The notes beneath the pieces are model-generated. The model was given only the letters and a program-made list of their open reading frames with translations, was not told the origin of the DNA and did not search any database. From Nitrospirota bacterium (lineage in GTDB: Bacteria; Nitrospirota; Thermodesulfovibrionia; UBA6902), in NCBI GenBank assembly GCA_016222905.1, contig JACRPZ010000042.1, positions 1 through 44,726 on the forward strand: a stretch of 44,726 nucleotides of DNA, in the 5' to 3' direction. This document shows positions 31,360 to 41,420 of this stretch, piece by piece (positions within the stretch are counted from its first letter, which is position 1; every line of letters begins with the position of its first letter). The translations under genes were made by a program, and so were the position numbers.

Positions 31360-34287
31360 TTATTCACCCGCAGGTTCAAACCAGTTATCCAGAGGGCCGG
31401 CAGAGGGATGGCAATTTAACGCGCAGCTTATCGGATAGTTATTCAGGTTGTTCAGATTCGGCAACTCGATGGTGCCGTATTTGTCTGCGCCTTGTCCGTC
31501 ATGATGAGTATACTGCATCTCATCATAGACCCATCCCCACTGTGTATTTGAGCCGTGCACATTATGACACGTGAGACAGTGTATATTGGAATTTATACTG
31601 TCCCTGTATCTCCATCCGCTTCCTCCTCCATCCTGAATATGATAGTAATGCAGGTTGAAGTACTTACCAGGGAGCCTGAAGCCCATGTCATCATCATAAG
31701 TCTTCCCGGAATTATCATACCTGTCCTTAAAGTTTGTCTGGGTAGAGGCAGTATAATAGGGCGGCATTACACCCCACCAGTGGTCCCAATCGTATTTGCT
31801 TCCCGCCTTGACGCCAAGAATGGCCTCCTTTGTCACTCGTGAATAATTGGAATGACAACTGAAACATAGTTCATAAGCGCCTTCGTTAGTCGTTTTATAA
31901 GGTGCTCCCTCCCCCGCGACTGTTAAAGGCAGCGCCAGGTTTTTTGCCAACAGACCTTTATAATCAGAACCATGTCCGTTTGAATGACATCCTGTATTTG
32001 GATCTCCGTTTCCGAGACAGGTGAGCCCCCGCTCTTTATGTCCATAGGTCTTGGTCCAGTAAGTTTTGATATCCTTGCCTGCCATATAGGGGATGGCACC
32101 CAATGTCGCCCCGTCCGAAAACGGAGAATAATTTCCGCCTGCGCCGTTCGCATCATGGCAGCTGAGGCAGAACAGCTCGGTCGTTGCCGGATTGGCTGGA
32201 TCGTACGCATAGACCGTCCCTGGACTGTCGGCGTCCTTCAGCCTGACGGTGCCCGACAGGTGAAGGGTTACATCGTGGCAAATCAGGCAGGCGGCATTCC
32301 CTATCGGAGTGGTTATCGTCATGCTGTAATCGTAGGTCACCCGCACCGATAGCCAGTCCAGATTATTTGTGGTTGCCGGTGTGGAAGTAAAATAGTTTCG
32401 CACCCTCACCTTTAGATTGCTCAATTTCGCAGCAGTCCATGCGGTGTTTGAGGTGAAATTCTTGTATTGCGTGCTTGCAGTATTTCTCGGGAGAACGACA
32501 TACTGTTCAGTTCCCCACGTTGTTCCGTCGTCCCAGGAGACCTGAAGATACAGCCTCGAGGTCCTGACGGTATCGGCAGTGTAATATCCTGCGACTCCAA
32601 CCTCGACTTTCGTTACGTCCTGTGAATCCCCCATCAGTGAGATGCCGTAGTTAGAGTAAAACTGCGTATTGTCGTTAACAGTGCAGGTCGCATAATTTCC
32701 ATCCAACGAATTTGCATTTTCCGGGTCGGTAAAGCCGCCTGTGCCTGTAGTCGTGGACGATGGGCTGTTGACCGTTACCTGCCCCGGTACGGTACTCGTA
32801 AACTGGGACAGAACATGATGGGATGTCTTCTTGAAATCTCCGCCCGTGCCGCTCCCGTCTCCGTTGGAATCAACTATTTGCCTTCTGCTCCCTTTTGTTG
32901 ACTTATGGCATGAAACGCAGTTTGAATAATCCTGCGCCGGGAGCGTACCGCCCCAAGTTGCGCTCCCATGACAGCCGAAAGTGCCGCTGCATGAGCCTCC
33001 GGATGCACTGTAGTTGTACGTCAATGTCCCTGTACTGTTGCCTATGTCATATGAGCCATTAACATGTTTCGAGTAATCGGATATGTCGTTTCCCGTATTG
33101 GTTGTATTCCAATGGCATTTTTTGCATGTAATATAACTATGTCTTGAGTGGCTGTTAGCCTTAGGATATGTATTTGTATAATTAGGGGGGGCTCCGTGGC
33201 ACGATGAACAAGTTACCGAGCCTGTGCCCCAACTGGCTGAGGCGTAAGCCGGTATGGTGCCGCTTGAAACAGAGGTCCCATTGCTGTGGCAGTAGATATT
33301 ACCGCACCGCATCGAGCCGTTATTTGTGACGGAAGTATTTGCCCCACTTGCGTAATAATTCGCAGTTGTCTGTCCATCATAACTGCCGCCGTTGATCGAA
33401 AACACACTGAACCCGATATCTATTGAATGATTGACGTTATCAGGCATTAAATAGCCGGTATGACATGTTTCGCATGCATAACCAAGGTCTGCGACATGCC
33501 TTTGATGTTTTCCGGCATAAAGTGATCCCGTGGCATTCTCACCAGTAACAAGATCTCCTGTTATTAAAGGAGCGCCGCTTGATCCTGACGCTCCATGGCA
33601 TGTGTTGCAGGCGCAGAAACCAGTACTGTGAGAGTGACAGGTGACGCAATTTAAAGCATTATTGTGGCTTTTATTCGGCTGGGCGTTTGTATTGTATCTG
33701 TGATAATTTGTGAGTGAATGACAAACCTCGCAGACTCGTATCGACGATGTATGATTTTCAGAGTCATCGCCCATTACATAGAGAGCGTTCCCCGCAGCAC
33801 CGGTGACATATCTGAAATTAACTGCAGCTCCTGGAAAAGTATCGCTTGGCGCTGCAATATTCTCTTTTATAAGATATATATTTTTTGTATTATGAGACGC
33901 ATGACACGTTGTGCAGACAAACTCGCCGTATTGACCTCCTGCAACGCCCCAGCCGTTGTTACCAGTCCATTTTCGAGGGGTCCATACGGCTCCGTTGGAC
34001 ACGCATACCGTTTTCGTTTTATATGTGGAATTGGAGCAGTAACCGGCGATTTCAGAGCTGTGCATCTTTATAGATTTGTCCCATTTGTTCTGGTCAAATC
34101 CCACCTCGCCTGGAGACGGAGTATTATCGTTCGTTCTGTGGCAGCCTTCGCAGGTTTCGCCGGGTGAACGACGAAGAAGATTTACGTCTCCTGAGGCATA
34201 CAACTCGGATACACATATAAACACTGATAACAGAATACCCCCCGCAACTTGGAATATTCTTAATGTTATTGTCTGATGATCTTTCAT
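31360..34287 (-). CDS. Secreted multihaem c-type cytochrome, 13 CXXCH plus variant sites
   Basis: This 975-residue protein has a signal peptide (about 1-31, ending 'SELYASG'). I count 13 canonical CXXCH sites, at residues 46, 125, 186, 214, 227, 272, 360, 388, 457, 667, 707, 808 and 904. There are also four looser C-xn-CH sites: x4 at 328, x5 at 433, x9 at 757 and x3 at 955. Mixed spacing is known from Geobacter CxxxxCH/CXXCH proteins. Residues about 500-655 carry no haem site and look like a beta-sandwich ('VEVGVAGYYTADTVRTSRLY', 'LYLQVSWDDGTTW'). It is probably periplasmic or surface electron transfer or a metal-related function. It is oddly placed between pyrK and pyrD on their strand. Confidence 0.88.
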   Translation of the reverse strand: MKDHQTITLRIFQVAGGILLSVFICVSELYASGDVNLLRRSPGETCEGCHRTNDNTPSPGEVGFDQNKWDKSIKMHSSEIAGYCSNSTYKTKTVCVSNGAVWTPRKWTGNNGWGVAGGQYGEFVCTTCHASHNTKNIYLIKENIAAPSDTFPGAAVNFRYVTGAAGNALYVMGDDSENHTSSIRVCEVCHSLTNYHRYNTNAQPNKSHNNALNCVTCHSHSTGFCACNTCHGASGSSGAPLITGDLVTGENATGSLYAGKHQRHVADLGYACETCHTGYLMPDNVNHSIDIGFSVFSINGGSYDGQTTANYYASGANTSVTNNGSMRCGNIYCHSNGTSVSSGTIPAYASASWGTGSVTCSSCHGAPPNYTNTYPKANSHSRHSYITCKKCHWNTTNTGNDISDYSKHVNGSYDIGNSTGTLTYNYSASGGSCSGTFGCHGSATWGGTLPAQDYSNCVSCHKSTKGSRRQIVDSNGDGSGTGGDFKKTSHHVLSQFTSTVPGQVTVNSPSSTTTGTGGFTDPENANSLDGNYATCTVNDNTQFYSNYGISLMGDSQDVTKVEVGVAGYYTADTVRTSRLYLQVSWDDGTTWGTEQYVVLPRNTASTQYKNFTSNTAWTAAKLSNLKVRVRNYFTSTPATTNNLDWLSVRVTYDYSMTITTPIGNAACLICHDVTLHLSGTVRLKDADSPGTVYAYDPANPATTELFCLSCHDANGAGGNYSPFSDGATLGAIPYMAGKDIKTYWTKTYGHKERGLTCLGNGDPNTGCHSNGHGSDYKGLLAKNLALPLTVAGEGAPYKTTNEGAYELCFSCHSNYSRVTKEAILGVKAGSKYDWDHWWGVMPPYYTASTQTNFKDRYDNSGKTYDDDMGFRLPGKYFNLHYYHIQDGGGSGWRYRDSINSNIHCLTCHNVHGSNTQWGWVYDEMQYTHHDGQGADKYGTIELPNLNNLNNYPISCALNCHPSAGPLDNWFEPAGE

Positions 34288-34339
34288 ACTTGTTTTATTT
34301 TAGTCATAAGTATGCAACAAGATATGAATAGAACTTTCT

Positions 34340-35116
34340 CTACCAAATGATTTCCTCAGATAAAAAAACCGGCCCCTCTTTGCAGACACGTTTATAACCG
34401 TCAACTGTCTTTATTACACATCCGAGACATGCGCCGATGCCGCAGGCCATGCTCTCCTCAAGTGCCATATAAGCTTTTATTTTATACTTCATTGCAATGC
34501 CTGAAAGAGTCTCAAGCATCGGCTTCGGTCCACATGAATAAAGAGCATAATCAAAGGAAGATGACGGATGATGATAGAGAAACTCCTCGACAATATCCGT
34601 AACAAACCCTTTTCGTCCTGATGTGCCGTCATCCGTAGATATTACAGGAGTAATTCCGATTGATTCTAATTCATTCAGACAGAGAATTTCCTCTGCGTTT
34701 CTTGCGCCATAGAAGAATACTGGCTGCCGCTCTGTAAATTTTTCAGCCAGAGCAACAAGAGGCGCGATACCCATGCCTCCGGCAATGAGCACAGGCTTTT
34801 TTTCTTCTATTTCATTAACAGGGAAACCATTGCCGAGAGGGCCTATAAGCTCCATAATATCTCCGGCCTTCTTGTCTTTAAGGATATTTGTTGCCTTGCC
34901 CACGACCCTGTAGAGAAACTGTAAATCACCTAATACAAGACGATGAAGACTGAAAGGCCGTTTAAGAAGAGGGTCAAGCCTGCTGTCAACAGAGAGCATA
35001 AAGAATTGTCCGGGATCCGGAGATGGCATCGTGTTTAATGGGTGGGCTGTGAGGAGAAAATGATTTTTTGCCACCTGCCTGTTCTCCTTTACAGATATTT
35101 GAAATAGTTTACTCAA
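34340..35116 (-). CDS. pyrK: Dihydroorotate dehydrogenase B, electron transfer subunit
   Basis: PyrK holds FAD and a 2Fe-2S cluster and passes electrons from PyrD to NAD+. At 258 residues the length is normal. 'DPLLKRPFSLHRL' binds FAD, 'VLIAGGMGIAPLVALAEK' binds the nucleotide, and 'ACGIGACLGCVIKTVDGYKR' with a further Cys gives the cluster ligands Cys225, Cys230, Cys233 and Cys245. The start overlaps greA by 8 nt. Its partner pyrD lies about 3.1 kb further downstream, beyond the cytochrome gene. Confidence 0.94.
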   Translation of the reverse strand: MSKLFQISVKENRQVAKNHFLLTAHPLNTMPSPDPGQFFMLSVDSRLDPLLKRPFSLHRLVLGDLQFLYRVVGKATNILKDKKAGDIMELIGPLGNGFPVNEIEEKKPVLIAGGMGIAPLVALAEKFTERQPVFFYGARNAEEILCLNELESIGITPVISTDDGTSGRKGFVTDIVEEFLYHHPSSSFDYALYSCGPKPMLETLSGIAMKYKIKAYMALEESMACGIGACLGCVIKTVDGYKRVCKEGPVFLSEEIIW

Positions 35117-35582
35117 AGCTTATCTCTAATATCTCGTATTCAATCGTCTTTGCAGGAGCCTGGACAACAACGATGTCCCCTTCCTCTTTGCCGATGAGAG
35201 ACCTTGCCACAGGTGAGTTTATTGAAATTCTTCCTGATTTCACATCCGACTCATCAGGCCCTACAATATAATAGACGCACTCTTTGTCGCTCTCTGTGTC
35301 CGCGAGTTTTACTTTAGCCCCAAAAGCGATCTTATCCTGAGATATTGTGGACGGATCAATAATATTAGCATTGGCAATTTTTGTCTGAAGCTCCTGAATG
35401 CGTCCCTGAATAAACGATTGACGCTCCTTTGCGGCATGATATTCAGCATTCTCCGAGAGATCGCCGTGCGCCCTTGCCTCAGCAATTGCCGCGACATTCT
35501 TGGGCCTCTCTATAGTGATAAGCCTCTCAAGCTCTTCCTTGAGTTTCTTATGGCCAGATGGAGTTATCGGAACCTTATGCAT
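35109..35582 (-). CDS. greA: Transcription elongation factor GreA
   Basis: GreA rescues backtracked RNA polymerase by stimulating transcript cleavage. The ATG at 35582 gives 157 residues, the usual size. 'ITPSGHKKLKEELERL' starts the N-terminal coiled coil, whose tip has 'GDLSENAEYHAAKERQ' with the catalytic acidic pair. The C-terminal FKBP-like domain ends 'SPVARSLIGKEEGDIVVVQA'. A TTG 15 bases upstream is possible, but neither start has a clear ribosome binding site. The position between carB and pyrK, overlapping pyrK, ties its expression to the pyrimidine operon; carB-greA linkage is seen in other bacteria. Confidence 0.95.
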   Translation of the reverse strand: MHKVPITPSGHKKLKEELERLITIERPKNVAAIAEARAHGDLSENAEYHAAKERQSFIQGRIQELQTKIANANIIDPSTISQDKIAFGAKVKLADTESDKECVYYIVGPDESDVKSGRISINSPVARSLIGKEEGDIVVVQAPAKTIEYEILEISFE

Positions 35583-35607
35583 GGCAAATTCTAACAATAG
35601 ATGATAA

Positions 35608-38600
35608 TTAATGTAAAGAAGTTCTTAGTTCTGAAATATCTTTATGGTACTCCTGTAATGACCTCACATTGAGGTCTTCTTTCAGCACAACCTCAATGGC
35701 ATTTACCGCAGCCTTGGCTCCCGAAAGCGTTGTTGTGTATGGAACACCCTGCCGCAGGGCGCTCTCCCTTATTGAGAATGAATCTCTCTGCGCCTTTGCA
35801 TCTGAGACGGTATTTATCACAAAATTTATCTCATTGTTCTTTATCAAATCAACAATATCAGGACGGCCTTCCCCGACCTTGTAAACAGTATCCACTTTTA
35901 ATCCATGCTCACTCAGAAATGCGGCTGTTCCGACTGTTGCGGTAACTGAGAACCCCATCTCGATAAATTTGCCTGCCATCCGGGGCATGGAAGGCTTGTC
36001 TTTATCCTTAACGCTGATAAAGACCCTGCCCTTCAGCGGCATTGTATTTTTGGACGATGTCTCTGCCTTTGAATATGCCCTTCCAAAGTCTTTATCAATC
36101 CCCATGGCCTCGCCGGTGGATTTCATCTCAGGCCCAAGTATTGTATCTACTCCGGCAAACCTGTCAAACGGGAATACAGCCTCCTTAACCGCGGTATGAG
36201 ATATTTCCACCTCTGATGTAAGCCCAAGCTCCTTTAGAGTCCTGCCTGCCATAACCTTCGCAGCCATCTTTGCAAGAGGCACTCCCGTAGCCTTGCTCAC
36301 AAACGGGATCGTCCTTGAGGCCCTTGGATTCACCTCTAATATATAAATATTGTTATCCTTCACCGCATATTGAATGTTCATTAGGCCGATTACATTCAGA
36401 TCAATAGCAAGAAGCCTTGTGTATATCTTAATCTTCTCAATGATTTCTGAAGAGAGCGAATGAGGCGGAATGGTACATGCGGAGTCACCTGAATGAATTC
36501 CAGCCTCTTCAATATGCTCCATCACGCCGCCGACAATAACATCCTTTCCGTCTGAAATGGCGTCAACATCTATCTCTATCGCATCCTCAAGATACTTGTC
36601 AACAAGCACCGGATGTTCAGGCGATGCCTTTACAGCCCTCTTCATATAATCCTTAATGCTGATTTCATCATATACGATCTCCATGGCCCTGCCTCCAAGC
36701 ACATAGGAAGGCCTCACCATTACAGGATAACCTATGCCGTTTGCGATCCTGACAGCTTCCTCCACTGACTTGGCTGTCCCGCTTTCAGGCTGCCTGAGAT
36801 CCATCCTCTCCAGAAGCGTCTTGAAACGCTCCCTGTCTTCAGCCCTGTCAATGGAATCAGGAGATGTTCCGAGGATTTTAACTCCTTCCCTCTCAAGCGG
36901 CACAGCGAGCTTCAAAGGGGTCTGTCCCCCGAACTGCACAACCACACCTTCCGGTTTCTCCTTATCTATAATGCTCAGGACATCTTCCAGTGTCAGGGGC
37001 TCAAAATAGAGCTTGTCAGCAGTATCATAGTCTGTGCTCACGGTCTCCGGATTACAGTTGATCATGATAGTCTCAAACCCGAGTTCTCTTAAAGCATAAA
37101 CAGCATGCACGCAGCAGTAGTCAAACTCTATGCCCTGCCCTATCCTGTTCGGTCCGCTGCCTAATATTATGATCTTCTTCTTTTGAGTCGGCTCAGCCTC
37201 GCACTCAACAATATGAGGCGTATGCTTTCCGTTGCCATCAATTGAATAAAACGGGCGTTCATATGTTGAGTAGAGATACGGAGTATATGCCTTAAATTCC
37301 GCAGCGCATGTATCAATCAGCTTATATACCGGTTCGATCTTATTCCTCTTTCTTGCCTCTCTTATGCTCTTTTCATCAGTCTCCAAAAGTCCAGCTATTC
37401 TGCGGTCGGACAACCCATGCTCTTTGGCCTCCCTGAGCATCTCCGGCGACTTCGCTCCTTCTTTCGCGAGCTTATTCTCAAATTCTATTATCTGTCTTAT
37501 GTTATAAAGAAACCACGGGTCAATATTTGTAAGCTCATGAACTTCTTCAATGCTCATGCCAAGCCTGAAGGAGTGCGCAACATGCCAGAGACGGTCCGAT
37601 TTGGGTATCTTCAGCTTTGCCTTCAATTCATCAACACTCACATCAACACTCTCGAAGCCGTAGCTGTCTGATTCCATGCTCCTGAGCGCCTTGCCTAACG
37701 ACTCCTTAAAGGTCCTGCCTATTGACATGGCCTCGCCGACAGATTTCATCTGTATTGTAAGAGTAGAATCCGCATCAGGAAATTTCTCAAATGCAAATCT
37801 CGGGAACTTTGTGACTACATAATCAATAGCGGGCTCAAATGACGCTGGCGTCTCTCTTGTTATATCATTCGGTATCTCATCAAGCGTCAGTCCGACCGCA
37901 AGCTTGGCCGCTATCTTTGCTATTGGAAATCCCGTGGCCTTTGAAGCTAGGGCAGAGCTTCTTGAGACCCTCGGGTTCATCTCAATCACAACCATGCGGC
38001 CATTATCCGGGTTTAATGCAAACTGGATATTCGACCCTCCGGTATCAACACCTATCTCTCTGATTATATTTATAGAGGCGTCTCTCATCCGCTGATACTC
38101 CTTGTCAGTAAGGGTCTGAGCAGGCGCAACCGTGATCGAGTCTCCGGTATGTATTCCCATAGGATCAAGATTTTCTATGGAGCATATTATGACCACATTG
38201 TCTTTGCAGTCTCGCATCACCTCAAGTTCAAACTCCTTCCAGCCGATAATAGATTCCTCAATGAGAACCAGATGCACCGGGCTCAGTTCAAGCGCTCTTT
38301 TCAGATTTACTTTGTACTCCTCCATGTTATATGCGATGCTTCCGCCTGTGCCGCCGAGAGTAAATGAAGGCCTTATTATAGCCGGGAACTTTACATGCTC
38401 AACCGCCTCAAGCCCCTCTTCCATTGTGGTAACATTCATGCTCCCAGGCACCTCCAGGCCAATGCTCTCCATCGCCTTCTTGAAGAGTTCCCTGTCCTCT
38501 GCCTTCTTAATGGCTGGCAGTTTTGCGCCTATCAGCTCAACATTGTACTTCTCAAGTATTCCTTTTTCAGAGAGTTTAACCGCAAGGTTCAATGCGGTCT

Positions 38601-38877
38601 GCCCTCCCATTGTTGGTAAAATTGCTTCCGGCTTTTCCTTTGCTATAATCATCTCAAGTATCTCAACAGTGAGGGGCTCTATATAAGTGACATCAGCCGT
38701 TTCAGGATCTGTCATTATGGTCGCAGGATTCGAGTTTACGAGTATGACCTTGTAGCCTTCTTCACGGAGCGCCCTGCATGCCTGCGTGCCTGAGTAATCA
38801 AATTCGCACGCCTGTCCTATGATTATCGGCCCGGAGCCGATAAGAAGTATTTTTTTGATGTCATTTCTCTTTGGCAA
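35608..38877 (-). CDS. carB: Carbamoyl-phosphate synthase, large subunit
   Basis: CarB makes carbamoyl phosphate from bicarbonate, ATP and ammonia delivered by CarA, for pyrimidines and arginine. It is complete at 1089 residues. It has two homologous ATP-grasp halves, each starting with the same motif ('[17 protein letters not shown]' and, near 560, '[17 protein letters not shown]'), an oligomerisation region between them and an MGS-like allosteric domain from about 940. The start codon is TTG, supported by GGGAG five bases upstream. CarA lies 136 bp upstream across a spacer with short repeats. Carbamoyl phosphate is also the donor for the carbamoyltransferase at 14795. Confidence 0.96.
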   Translation of the reverse strand: MPKRNDIKKILLIGSGPIIIGQACEFDYSGTQACRALREEGYKVILVNSNPATIMTDPETADVTYIEPLTVEILEMIIAKEKPEAILPTMGGQTALNLAVKLSEKGILEKYNVELIGAKLPAIKKAEDRELFKKAMESIGLEVPGSMNVTTMEEGLEAVEHVKFPAIIRPSFTLGGTGGSIAYNMEEYKVNLKRALELSPVHLVLIEESIIGWKEFELEVMRDCKDNVVIICSIENLDPMGIHTGDSITVAPAQTLTDKEYQRMRDASINIIREIGVDTGGSNIQFALNPDNGRMVVIEMNPRVSRSSALASKATGFPIAKIAAKLAVGLTLDEIPNDITRETPASFEPAIDYVVTKFPRFAFEKFPDADSTLTIQMKSVGEAMSIGRTFKESLGKALRSMESDSYGFESVDVSVDELKAKLKIPKSDRLWHVAHSFRLGMSIEEVHELTNIDPWFLYNIRQIIEFENKLAKEGAKSPEMLREAKEHGLSDRRIAGLLETDEKSIREARKRNKIEPVYKLIDTCAAEFKAYTPYLYSTYERPFYSIDGNGKHTPHIVECEAEPTQKKKIIILGSGPNRIGQGIEFDYCCVHAVYALRELGFETIMINCNPETVSTDYDTADKLYFEPLTLEDVLSIIDKEKPEGVVVQFGGQTPLKLAVPLEREGVKILGTSPDSIDRAEDRERFKTLLERMDLRQPESGTAKSVEEAVRIANGIGYPVMVRPSYVLGGRAMEIVYDEISIKDYMKRAVKASPEHPVLVDKYLEDAIEIDVDAISDGKDVIVGGVMEHIEEAGIHSGDSACTIPPHSLSSEIIEKIKIYTRLLAIDLNVIGLMNIQYAVKDNNIYILEVNPRASRTIPFVSKATGVPLAKMAAKVMAGRTLKELGLTSEVEISHTAVKEAVFPFDRFAGVDTILGPEMKSTGEAMGIDKDFGRAYSKAETSSKNTMPLKGRVFISVKDKDKPSMPRMAGKFIEMGFSVTATVGTAAFLSEHGLKVDTVYKVGEGRPDIVDLIKNNEINFVINTVSDAKAQRDSFSIRESALRQGVPYTTTLSGAKAAVNAIEVVLKEDLNVRSLQEYHKDISELRTSLH

Positions 38878-39013
38878 ATTGTCTCCCTATTATTCAGCCA
38901 CTGACTTTCACTGACTAAAATCTTCCTTCCCGCAAAGACGCAAGGCTTACAAAAAATTCTGAGTCCCTTTAATTTTTTAGTCTGTGTGAGTCTGTGGTTA
39001 GTCCTACTTTTAA
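38878..39013. repeat. Degenerate short repeats in the carA-carB spacer
   Basis: The 136-bp spacer contains GACT/AGTC-rich half repeats ('cactgactttcactgact' at 38898-38916, 'agtctgtgtgagtctgtggt' at about 38979-38998) and CGCAAAGACGCAAGG (38931-38945). Similar short motifs are scattered between genes in some environmental bacteria. I see no gene here. Confidence 0.4.
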
Positions 39014-40141
39014 TTAACTAAATTCTTCAATCATCTTCCTGAATACCTTAAAGATATAGGCTGAATCATTCGGGCCAGGACCGGCTTCAGGGTGATACTG
39101 CACCGACATTATCGGGAGGTCTTTGTGTCTCATGCCCTCCTCTGTGCCGTCATAAAGGTTTTTATGAGTCAAGATAACCTTGCCATTAAGGCTCTTAAGA
39201 TCAACGCAGTAATTATGGTTCTGCGCTGTGATCTCGACCTTCCCTGTAGACACATCCATTACCGGATGATTGCCCCCGTGATGTCCAAACTTCAGCTTGT
39301 AAGTCTTCCCGCCGAGAGCAAGACCTAACACCTGATGACCAAGGCATATACCCAATACAGGCTTTTTACCGAAGAACTTCTTTACATTATCAAGCGCGTA
39401 TGAGACCGCCTCAGGATCGCCGGGGCCGTTGCTCAGAAGAACACCGTCAGCCATATCCATTACTTCCTCAGCAGGTGTTCTTGCTGGCAGTACGGTAACA
39501 TTAAAACCAGTCTCAACAAGGTGACGAAGTATATTTGATTTTATGCCGAAATCATATACAACGATTGAAAGTTCAGTTTTTTTATTGCTGACTTCTGACT
39601 TATCGGTTTCCCATTTCCAAAGCGGTTCTTTCCATTTAAATGACTCCCTTGTTGTCACCGCACTTACAAGATCCAGAGAGGAGATTCCCGGATGCTTCCT
39701 CACCTTTTCAAGAAGACTGTGAGGATCCATGTCCTCTGTTGAAATAATCCCCATTTGAACGCCATTATCCCGCAAATGCCTTGTCAGCGCCCTTGTATCA
39801 ATTCCTTCTATCCCGACTATCCTGTTCTCAACAAGATACCGTCCGAGGCTCATGCTGGAACGCCAGTTGCTTGGACAATCCAGATATTCTTTGACGATAA
39901 AGCCCTCAACATTAACTCCTCTTGATTCAACATCTTCAGAGTTAACGCCGTAGTTTCCTATCTGAGGATATGTCATGGCAACGATCTGACCTTTATAAGA
40001 TGAGTCGGTCAGGATCTCCTGATAACCTGTCATTGAGGTGTTAAATACAACCTCTGCGACAGTCTCGCCTTCAGCTCCGAAACTCTTTCCTTCAAAGACC
40101 GTGCCGTCAGATAATACTAAAATCGCCTTCTCTTTATTCAT
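39014..40141 (-). CDS. carA: Carbamoyl-phosphate synthase, small (glutaminase) subunit
   Basis: CarA hydrolyses glutamine and channels ammonia to CarB. It has 375 residues. The N-terminal CPSase domain ('VFNTSMTGYQEILTDSSYKG', 33-52) and the class I glutamine amidotransferase domain are intact. The catalytic triad is Cys266 in 'LGICLGHQVLGLALGG', His350 and Glu352 in 'VQYHPEAGPGP'. It follows pyrC after 4 bp in the same operon. Confidence 0.96.
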   Translation of the reverse strand: MNKEKAILVLSDGTVFEGKSFGAEGETVAEVVFNTSMTGYQEILTDSSYKGQIVAMTYPQIGNYGVNSEDVESRGVNVEGFIVKEYLDCPSNWRSSMSLGRYLVENRIVGIEGIDTRALTRHLRDNGVQMGIISTEDMDPHSLLEKVRKHPGISSLDLVSAVTTRESFKWKEPLWKWETDKSEVSNKKTELSIVVYDFGIKSNILRHLVETGFNVTVLPARTPAEEVMDMADGVLLSNGPGDPEAVSYALDNVKKFFGKKPVLGICLGHQVLGLALGGKTYKLKFGHHGGNHPVMDVSTGKVEITAQNHNYCVDLKSLNGKVILTHKNLYDGTEEGMRHKDLPIMSVQYHPEAGPGPNDSAYIFKVFRKMIEEFS

Positions 40142-40145
40142 ATGA

Positions 40146-41420
40146 TTATTCCCATTCGTAGACCTTGCCCATCGCTATTGTTTTCAGAACAACGCCATTT
40201 AGCTTCCAGCCATTAAAAGCGCTGTTTTTACCCTTTGATAAGAACTTACCTGCATCAACAGTGAACCTCTTTTTCGTATCAATAATTGCAATATCTGCAT
40301 CAGCGTCCTTCTTTAAAGTGCCCTTTGATATTCCCATTATTTTTGAAGGGGCAAAGGTCATCTTCGCAACAAGCGTGTTTAGATCAACCACCCTATCTTC
40401 AACAAGTTTAAGACCAAGTGCAAAGGCTGTTTCAAGTCCTGAGATGCCGAATGCAGCAGTGTCAAACTCCCTGTTTTTATCATCATAATGGTGCGGCGCG
40501 TGATCTGTAGCGATCACATCTATTGTCCCGTCTTTTATGCCCTGCTTAATGGCTGAAACATCTTTATCTGTTCTCAATGGCGGATTGACCTTAAAGTTCG
40601 TATCATATCCCTTTAAAGAGTCATCTGTAAGGCTGAAATAGTGCGGGCAGGTCTCCGCGGTCACATTTACCCCGCGCGTTTTGGCCTCCCTGATAAGCCG
40701 GACAGAACCCTCGGTTGAGACATGCGCTATATGAAGTTTCCCGCCTGTAAGCTCTGACAATGAAATGTCCCTCGCAACCATCACCTCTTCAGCCGCCTTT
40801 GGAATGCCCTTCAGTCCAAGGAGTGTTGAGTTAATGCCCTCGTTCATGACCCCGCCCTCAGAGAGTTTTAAATCCTCGCAATGCGATATGACCGGAACAC
40901 CAAATATCTTTGAATACTCAAGAGCCCTTCTCATGATCAGGCTGTTCATAACAGGTTTCCCGTCATCCGAAAATGCGATACTTCCAGCCTTTATGAGCGC
41001 CTCCAGCTCTGTCATGGCCTCGCCGTTCTCTCCTTTTGTTATTGCGGCTATAGGAAAGACAGCACATGAACCTTCTTCATCAGCCTTTTTGAGTATGAAT
41101 TCAGTAACTGATATAGTATCGTTTATCGGATCTGTATTTGGCATACAGCATACGGTTGTAAAGCCCCCCTTAACAGCAGCCATTGTGCCTGTCTTTATAG
41201 TCTCTTTATATTCGTATCCCGGCTCCCTGAGATGTGTATGCATATCAACAAGACCGGGGATAACAATGCAGCCAGCTACGTCAATGGTCTTATCTGCCGA
41301 AGGGCTTTTGCCTTTTGGAAATATACCCTGAATCTTCTTGCCGTTAATGAGAACATCCTTAACGCCATCTATATTTTGAGACGGGTCAATCACATATCCG
41401 GTCTTTATCAATATCTTCAT
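40146..41420 (-). CDS. pyrC: Dihydroorotase
   Basis: This amidohydrolase cyclises carbamoyl aspartate to dihydroorotate. At 424 residues it belongs to the longer class I type usual for bacteria with PyrB-PyrC pairs. Metal ligands His61 and His63 are in '[18 protein letters not shown]'. 'MPNTDPIND', '[11 protein letters not shown]', '[14 protein letters not shown]' and '[10 protein letters not shown]' supply the remaining active-site residues, including the last metal-site Asp. The start overlaps the pyrB stop as ATGA. The fully kept metal site argues for an active enzyme, not a PyrC-like scaffold. Confidence 0.95.
   Translation of the reverse strand: MKILIKTGYVIDPSQNIDGVKDVLINGKKIQGIFPKGKSPSADKTIDVAGCIVIPGLVDMHTHLREPGYEYKETIKTGTMAAVKGGFTTVCCMPNTDPINDTISVTEFILKKADEEGSCAVFPIAAITKGENGEAMTELEALIKAGSIAFSDDGKPVMNSLIMRRALEYSKIFGVPVISHCEDLKLSEGGVMNEGINSTLLGLKGIPKAAEEVMVARDISLSELTGGKLHIAHVSTEGSVRLIREAKTRGVNVTAETCPHYFSLTDDSLKGYDTNFKVNPPLRTDKDVSAIKQGIKDGTIDVIATDHAPHHYDDKNREFDTAAFGISGLETAFALGLKLVEDRVVDLNTLVAKMTFAPSKIMGISKGTLKKDADADIAIIDTKKRFTVDAGKFLSKGKNSAFNGWKLNGVVLKTIAMGKVYEWE

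Noticed and set aside
33718-34167. 149-codon plus-strand reading inside the cytochrome gene
   Set aside because: It is antisense to several CXXCH sites of the cytochrome; its Cys/Arg-rich character is explained by the complement of those sites.
35109-35116. greA inside the pyrimidine operon as a novelty
   Set aside because: carB-greA neighbourhood occurs in other bacteria, so the linkage alone is not new.
38132-38686. 184-codon plus-strand reading inside carB
   Set aside because: It is antisense to a fully conserved CarB region and has no ribosome binding site or recognisable protein character; it is a by-product of CarB codon usage.
40765-41331. 188-codon plus-strand reading inside pyrC
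   Set aside because: It is antisense to intact pyrC and rich in Ser/Pro/Phe, as shadow frames are; nothing supports expression.
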